From NCBI GenBank assembly GCA_014860845.1, contig JACZIY010000752.1, positions 1 to 5,676 of the forward strand: a stretch of DNA of 5,676 nt, written 5' to 3'. Below, in pieces: positions 1-5,673 of this stretch. Under the pieces are notes generated by a model that did no database searches, was not told the origin of the DNA, and saw nothing but the letters and a program-made list of their open reading frames with translations. A program made the translations under genes and the position numbers. Numbering within the stretch: the stretch's first letter is position 1; each line of letters starts with the position of its first letter. This DNA comes from Anaerolineaceae bacterium. GTDB taxonomy: Bacteria > Chloroflexota > Anaerolineae > Anaerolineales > Anaerolineaceae.

Positions 1-214
1 CTTTGGAGACATTTGCTTTTATGACATGAGCTTTTTTCCCCAGCTTTTGAATAATCTCGGATGTATCTTCAGCCTGGGCACGGTTGCGACTGTAATTAAC
101 GATTATGTTTGCACCCGAAGTGGCTAATTTAATGGCAATAGCTCTCCCAATTCCTCTGCCAGAACCTGTCACCAAGGCAAATTTTCCTTCAAAATTATGA
201 AAACTATTTTCCAT
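1..214 (-). CDS. Short-chain dehydrogenase/reductase, FabG/FabL-like (partial, N-terminus only)
   Basis: This is the first 71 codons of a gene that leaves the window at its left edge; the start is the ATG at 214-212. The visible part begins with a beta strand (KFALVTG) and the classical SDR cofactor loop TGSGRGIG at residues 16-23 (TGxxxGxG type). Next come the helix AIAIKLATSGA and the strand NIIVNYSRN. An Asn-Tyr-Ser-Arg pattern after the second strand is typical of NADP(H)-preferring enzymes. The segment ends near KAHVIKANVS, where classical SDRs carry the D/N-V adenine-binding pair. The catalytic Ser-Tyr-Lys region is outside the window. The INY-S/A-R style resembles 3-oxoacyl-ACP reductase (FabG) and the Bacillus-type enoyl-ACP reductase FabL, so a role in fatty acid synthesis is possible, but the SDR family is too broad to fix a substrate. 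It lies 14 bp downstream of the DUF309 gene on the same strand and is probably co-transcribed with it. Confidence 0.88.
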   Translation of the reverse strand, partial: MENSFHNFEGKFALVTGSGRGIGRAIAIKLATSGANIIVNYSRNRAQAEDTSEIIQKLGKKAHVIKANVSK

Positions 215-230
215 TCCTAATAATCCTTTT
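215..230 (-). promoter_or_regulatory. Ribosome-binding site of the SDR gene, overlapping the DUF309 stop codon
   Basis: Read on the minus strand, AAAAGGA (230-224) lies 9 nt before the ATG at 214, and its first two bases belong to the TAA stop (231-229) of the upstream DUF309 gene. A second AGGA (218-215) directly abuts the ATG and is too close to act as a Shine-Dalgarno sequence. The arrangement suggests that ribosomes finishing the DUF309 protein help open the SDR start. It also supports ATG 214 as the start. Confidence 0.6.
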
Positions 231-621
231 AAAATTTGGTTTCTATCTCAGGAAATATTACTCCATCAGATGTAATAATTTGGTCTAATTCACCATTGTT
301 CAACATTTTCGAAATACTTGTGGCATCTTTCTTAAGTTTTCCAATGTTTATTCCCAGATAATAACCAGAATAGATTGCAAGCCATTTTTCAGAGCGGATA
401 AACATTTTCTGAGCTCCTGTAAAATTCTTATGTTGAATATGATAATATGCAACACCGATTTGCAAAATCCCTCTGTACAGATCGCGGATTCCCCCTGGTT
501 CGTCTCGCCATGCTAATTCTAATTCTTCGTGGGCGGCAAAGAATTTCTTTTGATTAAATAATAAAATACCTTTTTTTGCCCGCGGATCAAGAAATTCGAT
601 TTCTTTGTTTTTGTCGCTCAT
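229..621 (-). CDS. DUF309 domain-containing protein
   Basis: This is a 130-residue, mostly helical, soluble protein with no signal peptide or membrane segment. It matches the DUF309 pattern: G-x-x-LFN-x-KKFFAAHEELELAWR at about residues 18-39, then RDLYRGILQIGVAYYHIQ at 46-63, and GAQKMFIRSEKWL at 69-81. The hallmark residues are the AHE-x-LE-x-W stretch and the GILQ-x-x-x-A-x-YH stretch, whose His and Glu side chains are the conserved polar positions of the family. The biochemical function of DUF309 is not established, and I assign none here. The length is usual for the family. The start at 621 has no good Shine-Dalgarno sequence (upstream is A/T-rich), but an extended -10 promoter lies 25 nt before it. 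The SDR gene follows after 14 bp, so the pair is probably a two-gene or longer operon reading leftward out of the window. Confidence 0.88.
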   Translation of the reverse strand: MSDKNKEIEFLDPRAKKGILLFNQKKFFAAHEELELAWRDEPGGIRDLYRGILQIGVAYYHIQHKNFTGAQKMFIRSEKWLAIYSGYYLGINIGKLKKDATSISKMLNNGELDQIITSDGVIFPEIETKF

Positions 622-645
622 AATAGAATTTTATTATTTTCAAAA

Positions 646-654
646 ATTATAACA
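646..654 (-). promoter_or_regulatory. Extended -10 promoter for the DUF309-SDR operon
   Basis: On the minus strand the sequence is TGTTATAAT: a perfect TATAAT -10 (651-646) preceded by the TGn extension. No TTGACA-like -35 lies at 16-18 nt; that position is only T-rich. Transcription would start near position 639, giving a leader of about 18 nt before the DUF309 ATG. The identical nonamer occurs in front of the LysM gene at 4417-4425, which strengthens the call. Confidence 0.6.
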
Positions 655-673
655 TGTACTCAGTCAACAAAAA

Positions 674-713
674 TTGTGATAGATATCCCGAGAATTATTC
701 TAAGCGATATGAT
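674..713 (+). promoter_or_regulatory. Candidate promoter for the aminotransferase gene (weak)
   Basis: Two rightward candidates lie in the divergent intergenic region. One is TTGTGA (674-679), 16 nt, TATTCT (696-701), each box with four of six consensus bases. The other is TATGAT (708-713), with five of six -10 matches but no recognisable -35. The sequence does not decide between them. Either would give a leader of about 35-50 nt. Confidence 0.3.
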
Positions 714-754
714 AGGATTATTTGTAACCAAATTTTTTCGTATCGAGGAGAGGT

Positions 755-2134
755 ATGAGAAACCCGCAGGCTGATGAAGTCATTTCAGATGAATTAACAG
801 ATCGAGAAATTTATGATCTTTGTGTGCAGACCAATTTCTGGACATGGTCTGCTCAAGCAAAAGTTGAACCCATTGCTGTTCACAATGCAAAAGGTGTCTA
901 TTTTTGGGATATTTATGGTAAGAAATATTTAGATTTTAACTCCATGGTAATGTGTGTGAATATCGGACATGAAGATGAACGCGTCATAAAAGCCATGGTG
1001 AAGCAATTGTACGATTTGCCGTTTGCTGGACCGAGAATGGCGACAAAACCCAGAGCTCTGCTAGGAAAAGCATTAAAGAGTATTTTGCCAGAGCAATTAG
1101 ACCATTTTTTGTATACCTTAGGTGGATCAGATGCAAATGAAAATGCTATTAAATTAGCACGATCATATACCGGAAAATTTAAAATTCTTACACGATATCG
1201 CTCTTATCATGGTGCATCCTATGGGGCGATTGCTTTGACAGGTGATCCAAGAAGATTAAGCTGGGAACCTTCTGTCATGATGGGGGTTGTCCATTTTTTG
1301 GATCCTTACCGTTACCGATCAACATTCCACCAGCACAACCCTGATATTTCTGATGTGGATTTTGCCAAAGATTATGTAAAACATCTGGAAGAAATTATTA
1401 TGTATGAAGGCCCAGAAACAATTGCAGCTATCTTAATAGAAACAGTTACAGGTACAAATGGAATAATCATTCCTCCAAACGGATATATTCAAGGGGTTCG
1501 GGAACTGTGTGATCGATATAATATCGTAATGATCTGTGATGAAGTCATGAGCGGATTTGGTCGAACCGGAGAATGGTTTGCTTTTGATCATTGGGGTATT
1601 GTTCCAGATATTGTTACGATGGCTAAAGGCCTTACCTCTGGATATGCTCCCCTGGGAGCAATTGCTATGCGGAAAGAAATCGCGCAGGCATTCAATGAAA
1701 AAGTGTATCAGGGTGGATTGACCTATAATGGTCATGCAGTTTCACTGACGGCTGCTTTTTCTGTGATCAATGTGATGAAAGAAGATAAACTGGTTGAAAA
1801 ATCCCGTGAAAAGGGAAAATTATTGAAAAAATTATTGCAGGAGATGTATGAAAAGCATCCTTGTGTAGGTGATGTTCGCTCCATTGGATTGTTTGGTGTA
1901 TTAGAACTAGTAAAAAACAGGGAAACGAAAGAACCAATGTCTCCGTTTAATGTAAATAATCCAATCATGTTGAAGTTGCGTCAATATTGCCTGGATGAAG
2001 GTCTTTATATCATTATCCATTGGCATAAGATACTTATCATCCCACCATTAATTATCACAGAGGAGCAACTACTTGATGGTTTCAGAATTATTGATAGAGC
2101 ACTTGAAATTACCGATGCAAAAGTTGTGGTTTAA
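755..2134 (+). CDS. Class III PLP-dependent aminotransferase (omega-transaminase family, taurine/beta-alanine type)
   Basis: This is a complete 459-residue cytosolic fold-type I aminotransferase. It should move an amino group from a terminal amine or omega-amino acid to a 2-oxo acid using pyridoxal phosphate. Visible landmarks are the N-terminal TWSAQ at 30-34, GVYFWDIYGKKYLDF at 47-61, the PLP phosphate loop GGSDAN at 123-128, and the ring-stacking RYRSYHG at 147-153. Further on are the DEVMSGFGRTG motif with Asp262 facing the pyridine nitrogen, the Schiff-base lysine Lys291 in MAKGLTSGY, Thr324 in GLTYNGH, and the C-terminal PPLIITEEQL at 430-439. Overall it is closest to the subgroup often annotated taurine--2-oxoglutarate transaminase, but that label is inference. 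The usual GxEAN reads GSDAN here, and the HWH-x-LIIPPL segment lacks an arginine, so the substrate is open. The start at 755 is supported by GAGGAG at 745-750. trxB follows after 59 bp without a terminator, so co-transcription is likely. Confidence 0.93.
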   Translation: MRNPQADEVISDELTDREIYDLCVQTNFWTWSAQAKVEPIAVHNAKGVYFWDIYGKKYLDFNSMVMCVNIGHEDERVIKAMVKQLYDLPFAGPRMATKPRALLGKALKSILPEQLDHFLYTLGGSDANENAIKLARSYTGKFKILTRYRSYHGASYGAIALTGDPRRLSWEPSVMMGVVHFLDPYRYRSTFHQHNPDISDVDFAKDYVKHLEEIIMYEGPETIAAILIETVTGTNGIIIPPNGYIQGVRELCDRYNIVMICDEVMSGFGRTGEWFAFDHWGIVPDIVTMAKGLTSGYAPLGAIAMRKEIAQAFNEKVYQGGLTYNGHAVSLTAAFSVINVMKEDKLVEKSREKGKLLKKLLQEMYEKHPCVGDVRSIGLFGVLELVKNRETKEPMSPFNVNNPIMLKLRQYCLDEGLYIIIHWHKILIIPPLIITEEQLLDGFRIIDRALEITDAKVVV

Positions 2135-2182
2135 GTGCAACTAATTCTACTTGAATGCATCAATATTATAGAACAACACAGT

Positions 2183-2187
2183 AGGAG
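2183..2187 (+). promoter_or_regulatory. Shine-Dalgarno sequence deciding the trxB start
   Basis: AGGAG lies 6 nt before the ATG at 2194. The other in-frame candidate, Met21 at 2254 just before the FAD-binding strand, has no comparable site. This favours the longer protein with a 20-residue N-terminal extension. The 59-bp gap holding this site shows no terminator and no convincing promoter. Confidence 0.65.
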
Positions 2188-2193
2188 ATATTT

Positions 2194-3159
2194 ATGGAAT
2201 TAAAATTGAATAAATTTACGACTTCAGAAAATGAAGCAAACAAAGTAGAAAAGATGATCATTATTGGGGCAGGTCCTGCCGGGTTATCTGCTGCATTATA
2301 CGCAGCCCGAGCAGAATTGTCCCCATTAGTGATTACAGGAATGTCCTTGGGGGGGCAGGCATCACTTACCCATACAATTGAAAATTATCCTGGTTTCCCT
2401 GATGGGGTTGGTGGTGCTGAATTAGGAGAATTATTTCAAAAACAGGCTGAGAGATTTGGAGCCAGATTTGAATTTGATAATGTAACGGAAGTGAATTTCT
2501 CAAAATCCCCATATGTGGTAAAAACGTATGGCAACGATTATAAAGCTGAAACTGTCATCTTATGCACCGGAGCAAGTCCAAATTATTTGGGAGTTCCTGG
2601 AGAAAAAGAATTAACTGGTAGAGGTGTATCATATTGTGGAACATGTGATGGTTGGTTTTTCAAAGATAAAGATATTGTCGTAGTAGGTGGTGGAGACAGT
2701 GCTCTGGAGGAAGGAATCTTTTTAACAAGATTTGCAAAAACTGTAACTGTCGTTCACCGTCGAGACCAATTAAGAGCTGGAAAAATTCTGCAGACCAGAG
2801 CGTTTAACAATCCAAAGATAAAATTTATCTGGGATTCTGTGATTGAAAAGATAAATGGAAATTCAGCTGTGGAAAGTGTTTTGATAAAAAACGTAAACTC
2901 AGGTGAAGAAAGTACGTTTTCCACAGATGGTGTTTTCGTTTTTATCGGTCACGTCCCGAATACGGATTTATTTAAGGACCAACTGTTCATGGATGAAAAT
3001 GGGTATTTACAGGTGGATTCTAAAATGCAAACAAAGATACCTGGTGTTTATGCTGCTGGAGAAGTTATGGATTCCAGTTACAAACAGGTTGTTACCTCTG
3101 CAGGTTGGGGTGCAGCAGCTGCGATTCAAGCAACTAGATATCTTGAATCAAAAGAGTAA
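2194..3159 (+). CDS. trxB: Thioredoxin reductase (NADPH, low-molecular-weight type)
   Basis: This is a complete 321-residue cytosolic flavoprotein that passes electrons from NADPH through FAD and a redox cysteine pair to thioredoxin. A hydrophilic extension of about 20 residues precedes the FAD-binding GAGPAG at 25-30. LGGQ (52-55) and the ENYPGFPDG segment (63-71) follow. The redox pair is Cys148 and Cys151 in YCGTCDG, where CATC is the commoner form. The NADPH domain has GGGDSALEE at 165-173 and HRRDQLRA at 188-195, the basic pair that reads the NADPH 2'-phosphate. The second FAD motif, AAGEVMDSSYKQVVTSAG at 287-304, carries Glu290 where the family usually has Asp. All parts needed for an active NADPH-dependent enzyme are present, unlike ferredoxin-linked variants. 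Length is normal for the family. The gene sits downstream of the aminotransferase and ends just before a strong hairpin terminator. Confidence 0.95.
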   Translation: MELKLNKFTTSENEANKVEKMIIIGAGPAGLSAALYAARAELSPLVITGMSLGGQASLTHTIENYPGFPDGVGGAELGELFQKQAERFGARFEFDNVTEVNFSKSPYVVKTYGNDYKAETVILCTGASPNYLGVPGEKELTGRGVSYCGTCDGWFFKDKDIVVVGGGDSALEEGIFLTRFAKTVTVVHRRDQLRAGKILQTRAFNNPKIKFIWDSVIEKINGNSAVESVLIKNVNSGEESTFSTDGVFVFIGHVPNTDLFKDQLFMDENGYLQVDSKMQTKIPGVYAAGEVMDSSYKQVVTSAGWGAAAAIQATRYLESKE

Positions 3160-3176
3160 TAATATGGTGACAATGA

Positions 3177-3213
3177 AAATAGAGCCTCAATTAAAGAGGC
3201 TCTATTTGTTTTC
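3177..3213. terminator. Bidirectional intrinsic terminator between trxB and the LysM gene
   Basis: Perfect 12-bp inverted arms (AAATAGAGCCTC at 3177-3188 and its complement at 3196-3207) enclose a 7-nt loop. On the plus strand a T-rich tail follows (TTTGTTTTCT, 3205-3214 including the last stem bases), starting about 18 nt after the trxB stop. On the minus strand the hairpin begins 20 nt after the LysM gene stop and is followed by a shorter T tract. The element therefore suits both convergent genes. Confidence 0.88.
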
Positions 3214-3227
3214 TGAATATTATAAAT

Positions 3228-4376
3228 TTATGGAGAAGGAGTAGAAGCAACGTTTGCCCACCAAATGAACGTTCTGGGGTTACTAACATTACCAGCTGGC
3301 TGGTAAATAGCCTGTCCATCAGCGCTACTGCCTGTTTGTCGAACAACTAAGACAGTCCAGCGTAATACATGAGGTACAGAACTACTCGGTCTAAAACTGG
3401 CAGGAACAATGAATTTGGTATCAGTGACATAATCCACCAGACGGCGACCTTCTCCTTCGGTAACATCTTCAACTGTGACAGCATAGTACTCATCCGATCG
3501 TAGTGTTCCAACGGATGACCATTGCAAAGCGATTGTGTCGTTTGCAGCAGTGAATGGAGCACCGTCTGCAGGCAATAACAAACTGGGAGCCTGGTACGGG
3601 GGAGGATTTGTAGCTGTTGGCGTGGGTCCTGCTGTTGGGAGTCTTTCACAAAGCGGAATTGTGAGTGGTTGACCTTCATATACAATATCAGAGGTCATTC
3701 CGTTCCATTCCCGGATGGCATCCATCTCGACATTATAATTTCTAGCGATGGTACTGAGGGTATCTCCAGCACCAACTGTATAGGAAAACGTGTTACATGC
3801 TTGAACAGTAGAATCTACTTCACTTAATGTGGCAGTTGGTTGTGGAGAAGGTGTTGGTGTGGGTTGGGGGATCATTAGTTTTTGTCCCACAACCAGATTA
3901 TCACACGTTGCTGAAAGATTATTTTTTACTACAATACTATTCACAGACACATCGAATAAAAATGCAATGTCTAAACAAGAATCTCCTGATTGCACAATAT
4001 ATTCCATATCGGGTAATGGTGTCATTGATGGTTCGATTGTAGGCGTCAATGTAAGCGTGGGTGTAACTGTGATGGTTGCAGTTGAGGTAACTGTTGGTGT
4101 GACAGTAGGTTCAACTACCATTCCGGTCTGATTCATGACCGCATAAACTGCTCCTGCACCGATTGCCAAAAATAATATAACCAAAGCAACTACAAGTGGG
4201 AGAGCTATGGTTACTGAAGGCACTTTGGGTCCTTTGATTTCCTGTTTCTTCGTGGATTTTTCAGTTGATTTTGTTATCGAAGATCCACACACCAGACATC
4301 TAGTAGCATTTGCGCTTATTCTGGAACCGCAAATCGGACAGGTGGATGATTGATCTATATTTTTATTTGTTGTCAT
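3228..4376 (-). CDS. Membrane-anchored LysM protein with N-terminal zinc ribbon
   Basis: This 382-residue protein is a probable cell-envelope peptidoglycan binder. The domains run in this order: a short zinc ribbon with CPIC (13-16) and CLVC (27-30); a basic Lys/Thr-rich stretch (36-51); and one hydrophobic transmembrane helix (about 53-80). Next are a Thr/Val/Pro spacer (89-121), LysM 1 (125-169, starting YIVQSGDSCLDIA and ending VGQKLMIP), and a TPTPSPQPTAT spacer (about 171-183). LysM 2 (198-241, YTVGAGDTLSTIA to GQPLTIP) and a third spacer (247-261) follow. A C-terminal beta-rich domain (262-375) ends near NPRTFIWW and may be an Ig/FN3-like fold. The positively charged N-terminal side predicts the zinc ribbon inside the cell and the LysM part outside. 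Cys134, Cys158, Cys194 and Cys243 are extracytoplasmic. Two sampled lines of the C-terminal half are 50-55% GC, against about 37-42% in sampled lines of trxB and hemW. The start is supported by AGGA 6 nt upstream. The exact role is unknown. Confidence 0.88.
   Translation of the reverse strand: MTTNKNIDQSSTCPICGSRISANATRCLVCGSSITKSTEKSTKKQEIKGPKVPSVTIALPLVVALVILFLAIGAGAVYAVMNQTGMVVEPTVTPTVTSTATITVTPTLTLTPTIEPSMTPLPDMEYIVQSGDSCLDIAFLFDVSVNSIVVKNNLSATCDNLVVGQKLMIPQPTPTPSPQPTATLSEVDSTVQACNTFSYTVGAGDTLSTIARNYNVEMDAIREWNGMTSDIVYEGQPLTIPLCERLPTAGPTPTATNPPPYQAPSLLLPADGAPFTAANDTIALQWSSVGTLRSDEYYAVTVEDVTEGEGRRLVDYVTDTKFIVPASFRPSSSVPHVLRWTVLVVRQTGSSADGQAIYQPAGNVSNPRTFIWWANVASTPSP
3828..3866 (-). repeat. 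Low-complexity Pro/Thr spacer between the LysM domains
   Basis: This stretch encodes residues 171-183 of the LysM protein, an alternating Pro-Thr/Ser run (TPTPSPQPTAT). It is a flexible wall-spanning linker rather than a folded domain. The open frames readable on the opposite strand here are by-products of the skewed base composition. Confidence 0.7.
4014..4112 (-). repeat. Low-complexity Thr/Val/Pro spacer between the membrane helix and LysM 1
   Basis: This stretch encodes residues 89-121 of the LysM protein, irregular TPT/TVT repeats. The degenerate ACn-GTn-CCn codon repeats could allow slippage and length variation between strains. Its probable function is to hold the LysM modules away from the membrane. 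Confidence 0.7.
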
Positions 4377-4416
4377 ATTATTTCCTATTTGATGTCAAAT
4401 ACAAATTCAATTGCGG

Positions 4417-4425
4417 ATTATAACA
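4417..4425 (-). promoter_or_regulatory. Extended -10 promoter of the LysM gene
   Basis: The minus strand reads TGTTATAAT, a perfect -10 with the TGn extension, identical to the element before the DUF309 gene. The -35 position is only T-rich. The predicted start near 4410 gives a leader of about 34 nt containing the AGGA ribosome-binding site. Confidence 0.6.
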
Positions 4426-4474
4426 CAGCAAGAATTCGATAAAAAATACAAAATTATGGATTGATCTTCATGTT

Positions 4475-4480
4475 TATGAT
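4475..4480 (+). promoter_or_regulatory. Candidate -10 box for hemW
   Basis: TATGAT matches five of six consensus -10 bases. Transcription would begin near 4487, almost on top of the hemW start (GTG 4486 or ATG 4492). There is no clear -35, though the upstream DNA (4441-4455) is A-rich. If this box is real, the mRNA would be nearly leaderless. Confidence 0.35.
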
Positions 4481-4485
4481 ATCCT

Positions 4486-5673
4486 GTGGCAATGAATGAA
4501 GCCCACAGTGTGTATTTGCATATTCCATTTTGTCAAAAAAGGTGTTCTTATTGTGATTTTAACACATTTTCGGGCATGAACCATCTTATCCCAGCGTATG
4601 TCCATCAACTGAGGAGAGAGATTTCTTTTTATGGAAAAAAATTCTCCAAAATTCTTGATGTAAAGTCTATTTTTTTTGGCGGAGGCACTCCTTCATTAAT
4701 TGAAGAAACTCTTTTCAAATCATTGATGGATGAATTATTCGATAATTTTCAAATTTTACCCAATGCAGAAATAAGTCTGGAAGCTAATCCAGGAACCGTT
4801 ACCCTGGAATACTTACAGAATTTATTAAAAATTGGTTTTAATCGCATCAGTTTTGGTTTGCAAACATCCAATTCCTTATATCTTGAATTACTGGGTAGGA
4901 TTCATGATCATTATCAATCCATTCAAGCAATCCAGTGGGCAAAACAAGCTGGATTTACAAATATCAATCTGGATTTGATTTATGGACTGCCAGGTCAGAC
5001 GATGGATGATTGGAAGAAAACCCTCGAGGATAGTCTGAGGTTATCTACGCAGCATATTTCTTTATATGCATTGGGAATTGAAGAAAATACACCTTTACAT
5101 GACTGGGTGGAAAAAGGGATGGTTGAAGATCCTGACCCAGATATGGCAGCAGAAATGTATGAATTGGCTGACCAATTATTACTAGAAAATGGCTTTGAAT
5201 GTTATGAGATCTCTAATTATTACAAGATTGATGAAAACACTGACTATCGATGCCAACATAATTTACAATACTGGCGAAACCAACCATATTTTGGTTTAGG
5301 GGCAGGAGCCCATGGATTTTTTAATCATGTTCGTCATGAGAATGTGAATGCAATTCCTGAATACGTTAAATTGTTTAAAAATGTTGATTTATCCACAGAT
5401 TTGGAAAGCCCAGTGGTTAAATCTCGAATTGAAATTAATAATTTTACAGCCATGCAAGAGACTATGATGCTTGGATTACGATTGGTCTCAGAAGGGGTAT
5501 CCATACGTGAATTTAAAAACCGATTCTCTGCATCTCCATTGGAGATATTTAAAAAGGAAATTGATTTTTTGATGAACAATCACTTATTGGAAATTGTTGA
5601 TGGAGATATCATTCGATTGACAAAAAATGCAAGATTGTTAGGAAATCAAGTGTTTCTGCAATTTGTTAATTAG
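4486..5673 (+). CDS. hemW: Radical SAM heme chaperone HemW (coproporphyrinogen oxidase-like family)
   Basis: This is a complete protein of 395 residues counted from GTG 4486, or 393 from ATG 4492. Family members bind heme and a [4Fe-4S] cluster with S-adenosylmethionine and are thought to deliver heme to membrane respiratory proteins; many are mislabelled as oxygen-independent coproporphyrinogen III oxidase HemN. Evidence is YLHIPFC followed by the cluster motif Cys16-x3-Cys20-x2-Cys23 and then Asp-Phe (CDF). True HemN has a further Cys in that place. GGGTPS (65-70) is the SAM-binding glycine motif, and EANPGT (99-104), GLQTSN and IYGLPGQT (165-172) are barrel motifs. HNLQYWRNQPYFGLGAGAHG at 258-277 contains the HNxxYW signature of HemW. 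The C-terminal region (about 320-390) has the HemW winged-helix-like tail. Length is normal. No Shine-Dalgarno sequence precedes either start codon. The gene is divergent from the LysM gene. Its TAG stop is 3 bp from the window end, so downstream context is unseen. Confidence 0.93.
   Translation: MAMNEAHSVYLHIPFCQKRCSYCDFNTFSGMNHLIPAYVHQLRREISFYGKKFSKILDVKSIFFGGGTPSLIEETLFKSLMDELFDNFQILPNAEISLEANPGTVTLEYLQNLLKIGFNRISFGLQTSNSLYLELLGRIHDHYQSIQAIQWAKQAGFTNINLDLIYGLPGQTMDDWKKTLEDSLRLSTQHISLYALGIEENTPLHDWVEKGMVEDPDPDMAAEMYELADQLLLENGFECYEISNYYKIDENTDYRCQHNLQYWRNQPYFGLGAGAHGFFNHVRHENVNAIPEYVKLFKNVDLSTDLESPVVKSRIEINNFTAMQETMMLGLRLVSEGVSIREFKNRFSASPLEIFKKEIDFLMNNHLLEIVDGDIIRLTKNARLLGNQVFLQFVN

Noticed and set aside
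662..667. TTGACT on the minus strand as a -35 box for the DUF309 promoter
   Set aside because: It lies only 10 nt from the TATAAT box; a sigma-70 promoter needs about 16-18 nt.
664..679. Imperfect inverted repeat TCAACAA/TTGTGA in the divergent gap as an operator
   Set aside because: The arms are short, A/T-rich and interrupted by an extra base; this is expected by chance.
1433..1968. Minus-strand open frames inside the aminotransferase gene
   Set aside because: They lie wholly within a well-supported gene, have low-complexity Ser/Asn/Phe composition and no start signals.
2151..2163. Near-palindrome TTGAATGCATCAA between the aminotransferase gene and trxB
   Set aside because: It is one base short of symmetry, with no T tract, so it is neither a terminator nor a convincing operator.
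2903..3244. Plus-strand frame overlapping the trxB end and running through the terminator
   Set aside because: It is an out-of-frame shadow of trxB that crosses the terminator hairpin.
3829..4131. Plus-strand open frames opposite the LysM gene spacers
   Set aside because: They are antisense readings of Thr/Pro-rich codons, giving Val/Gly-rich peptides with no ribosome-binding site or family pattern.
4393..4398. TTGACA on the minus strand upstream of the LysM gene
   Set aside because: A -10 at normal spacing would fall on the start codon, no -10-like sequence is there, and a better extended -10 lies upstream.
4486..5673. Annotation of the last gene as HemN coproporphyrinogen III oxidase
   Set aside because: The cluster motif is CxxxCxxCDF rather than CxxxCxxCxC, and the HNxxYW signature is present, both pointing to HemW.
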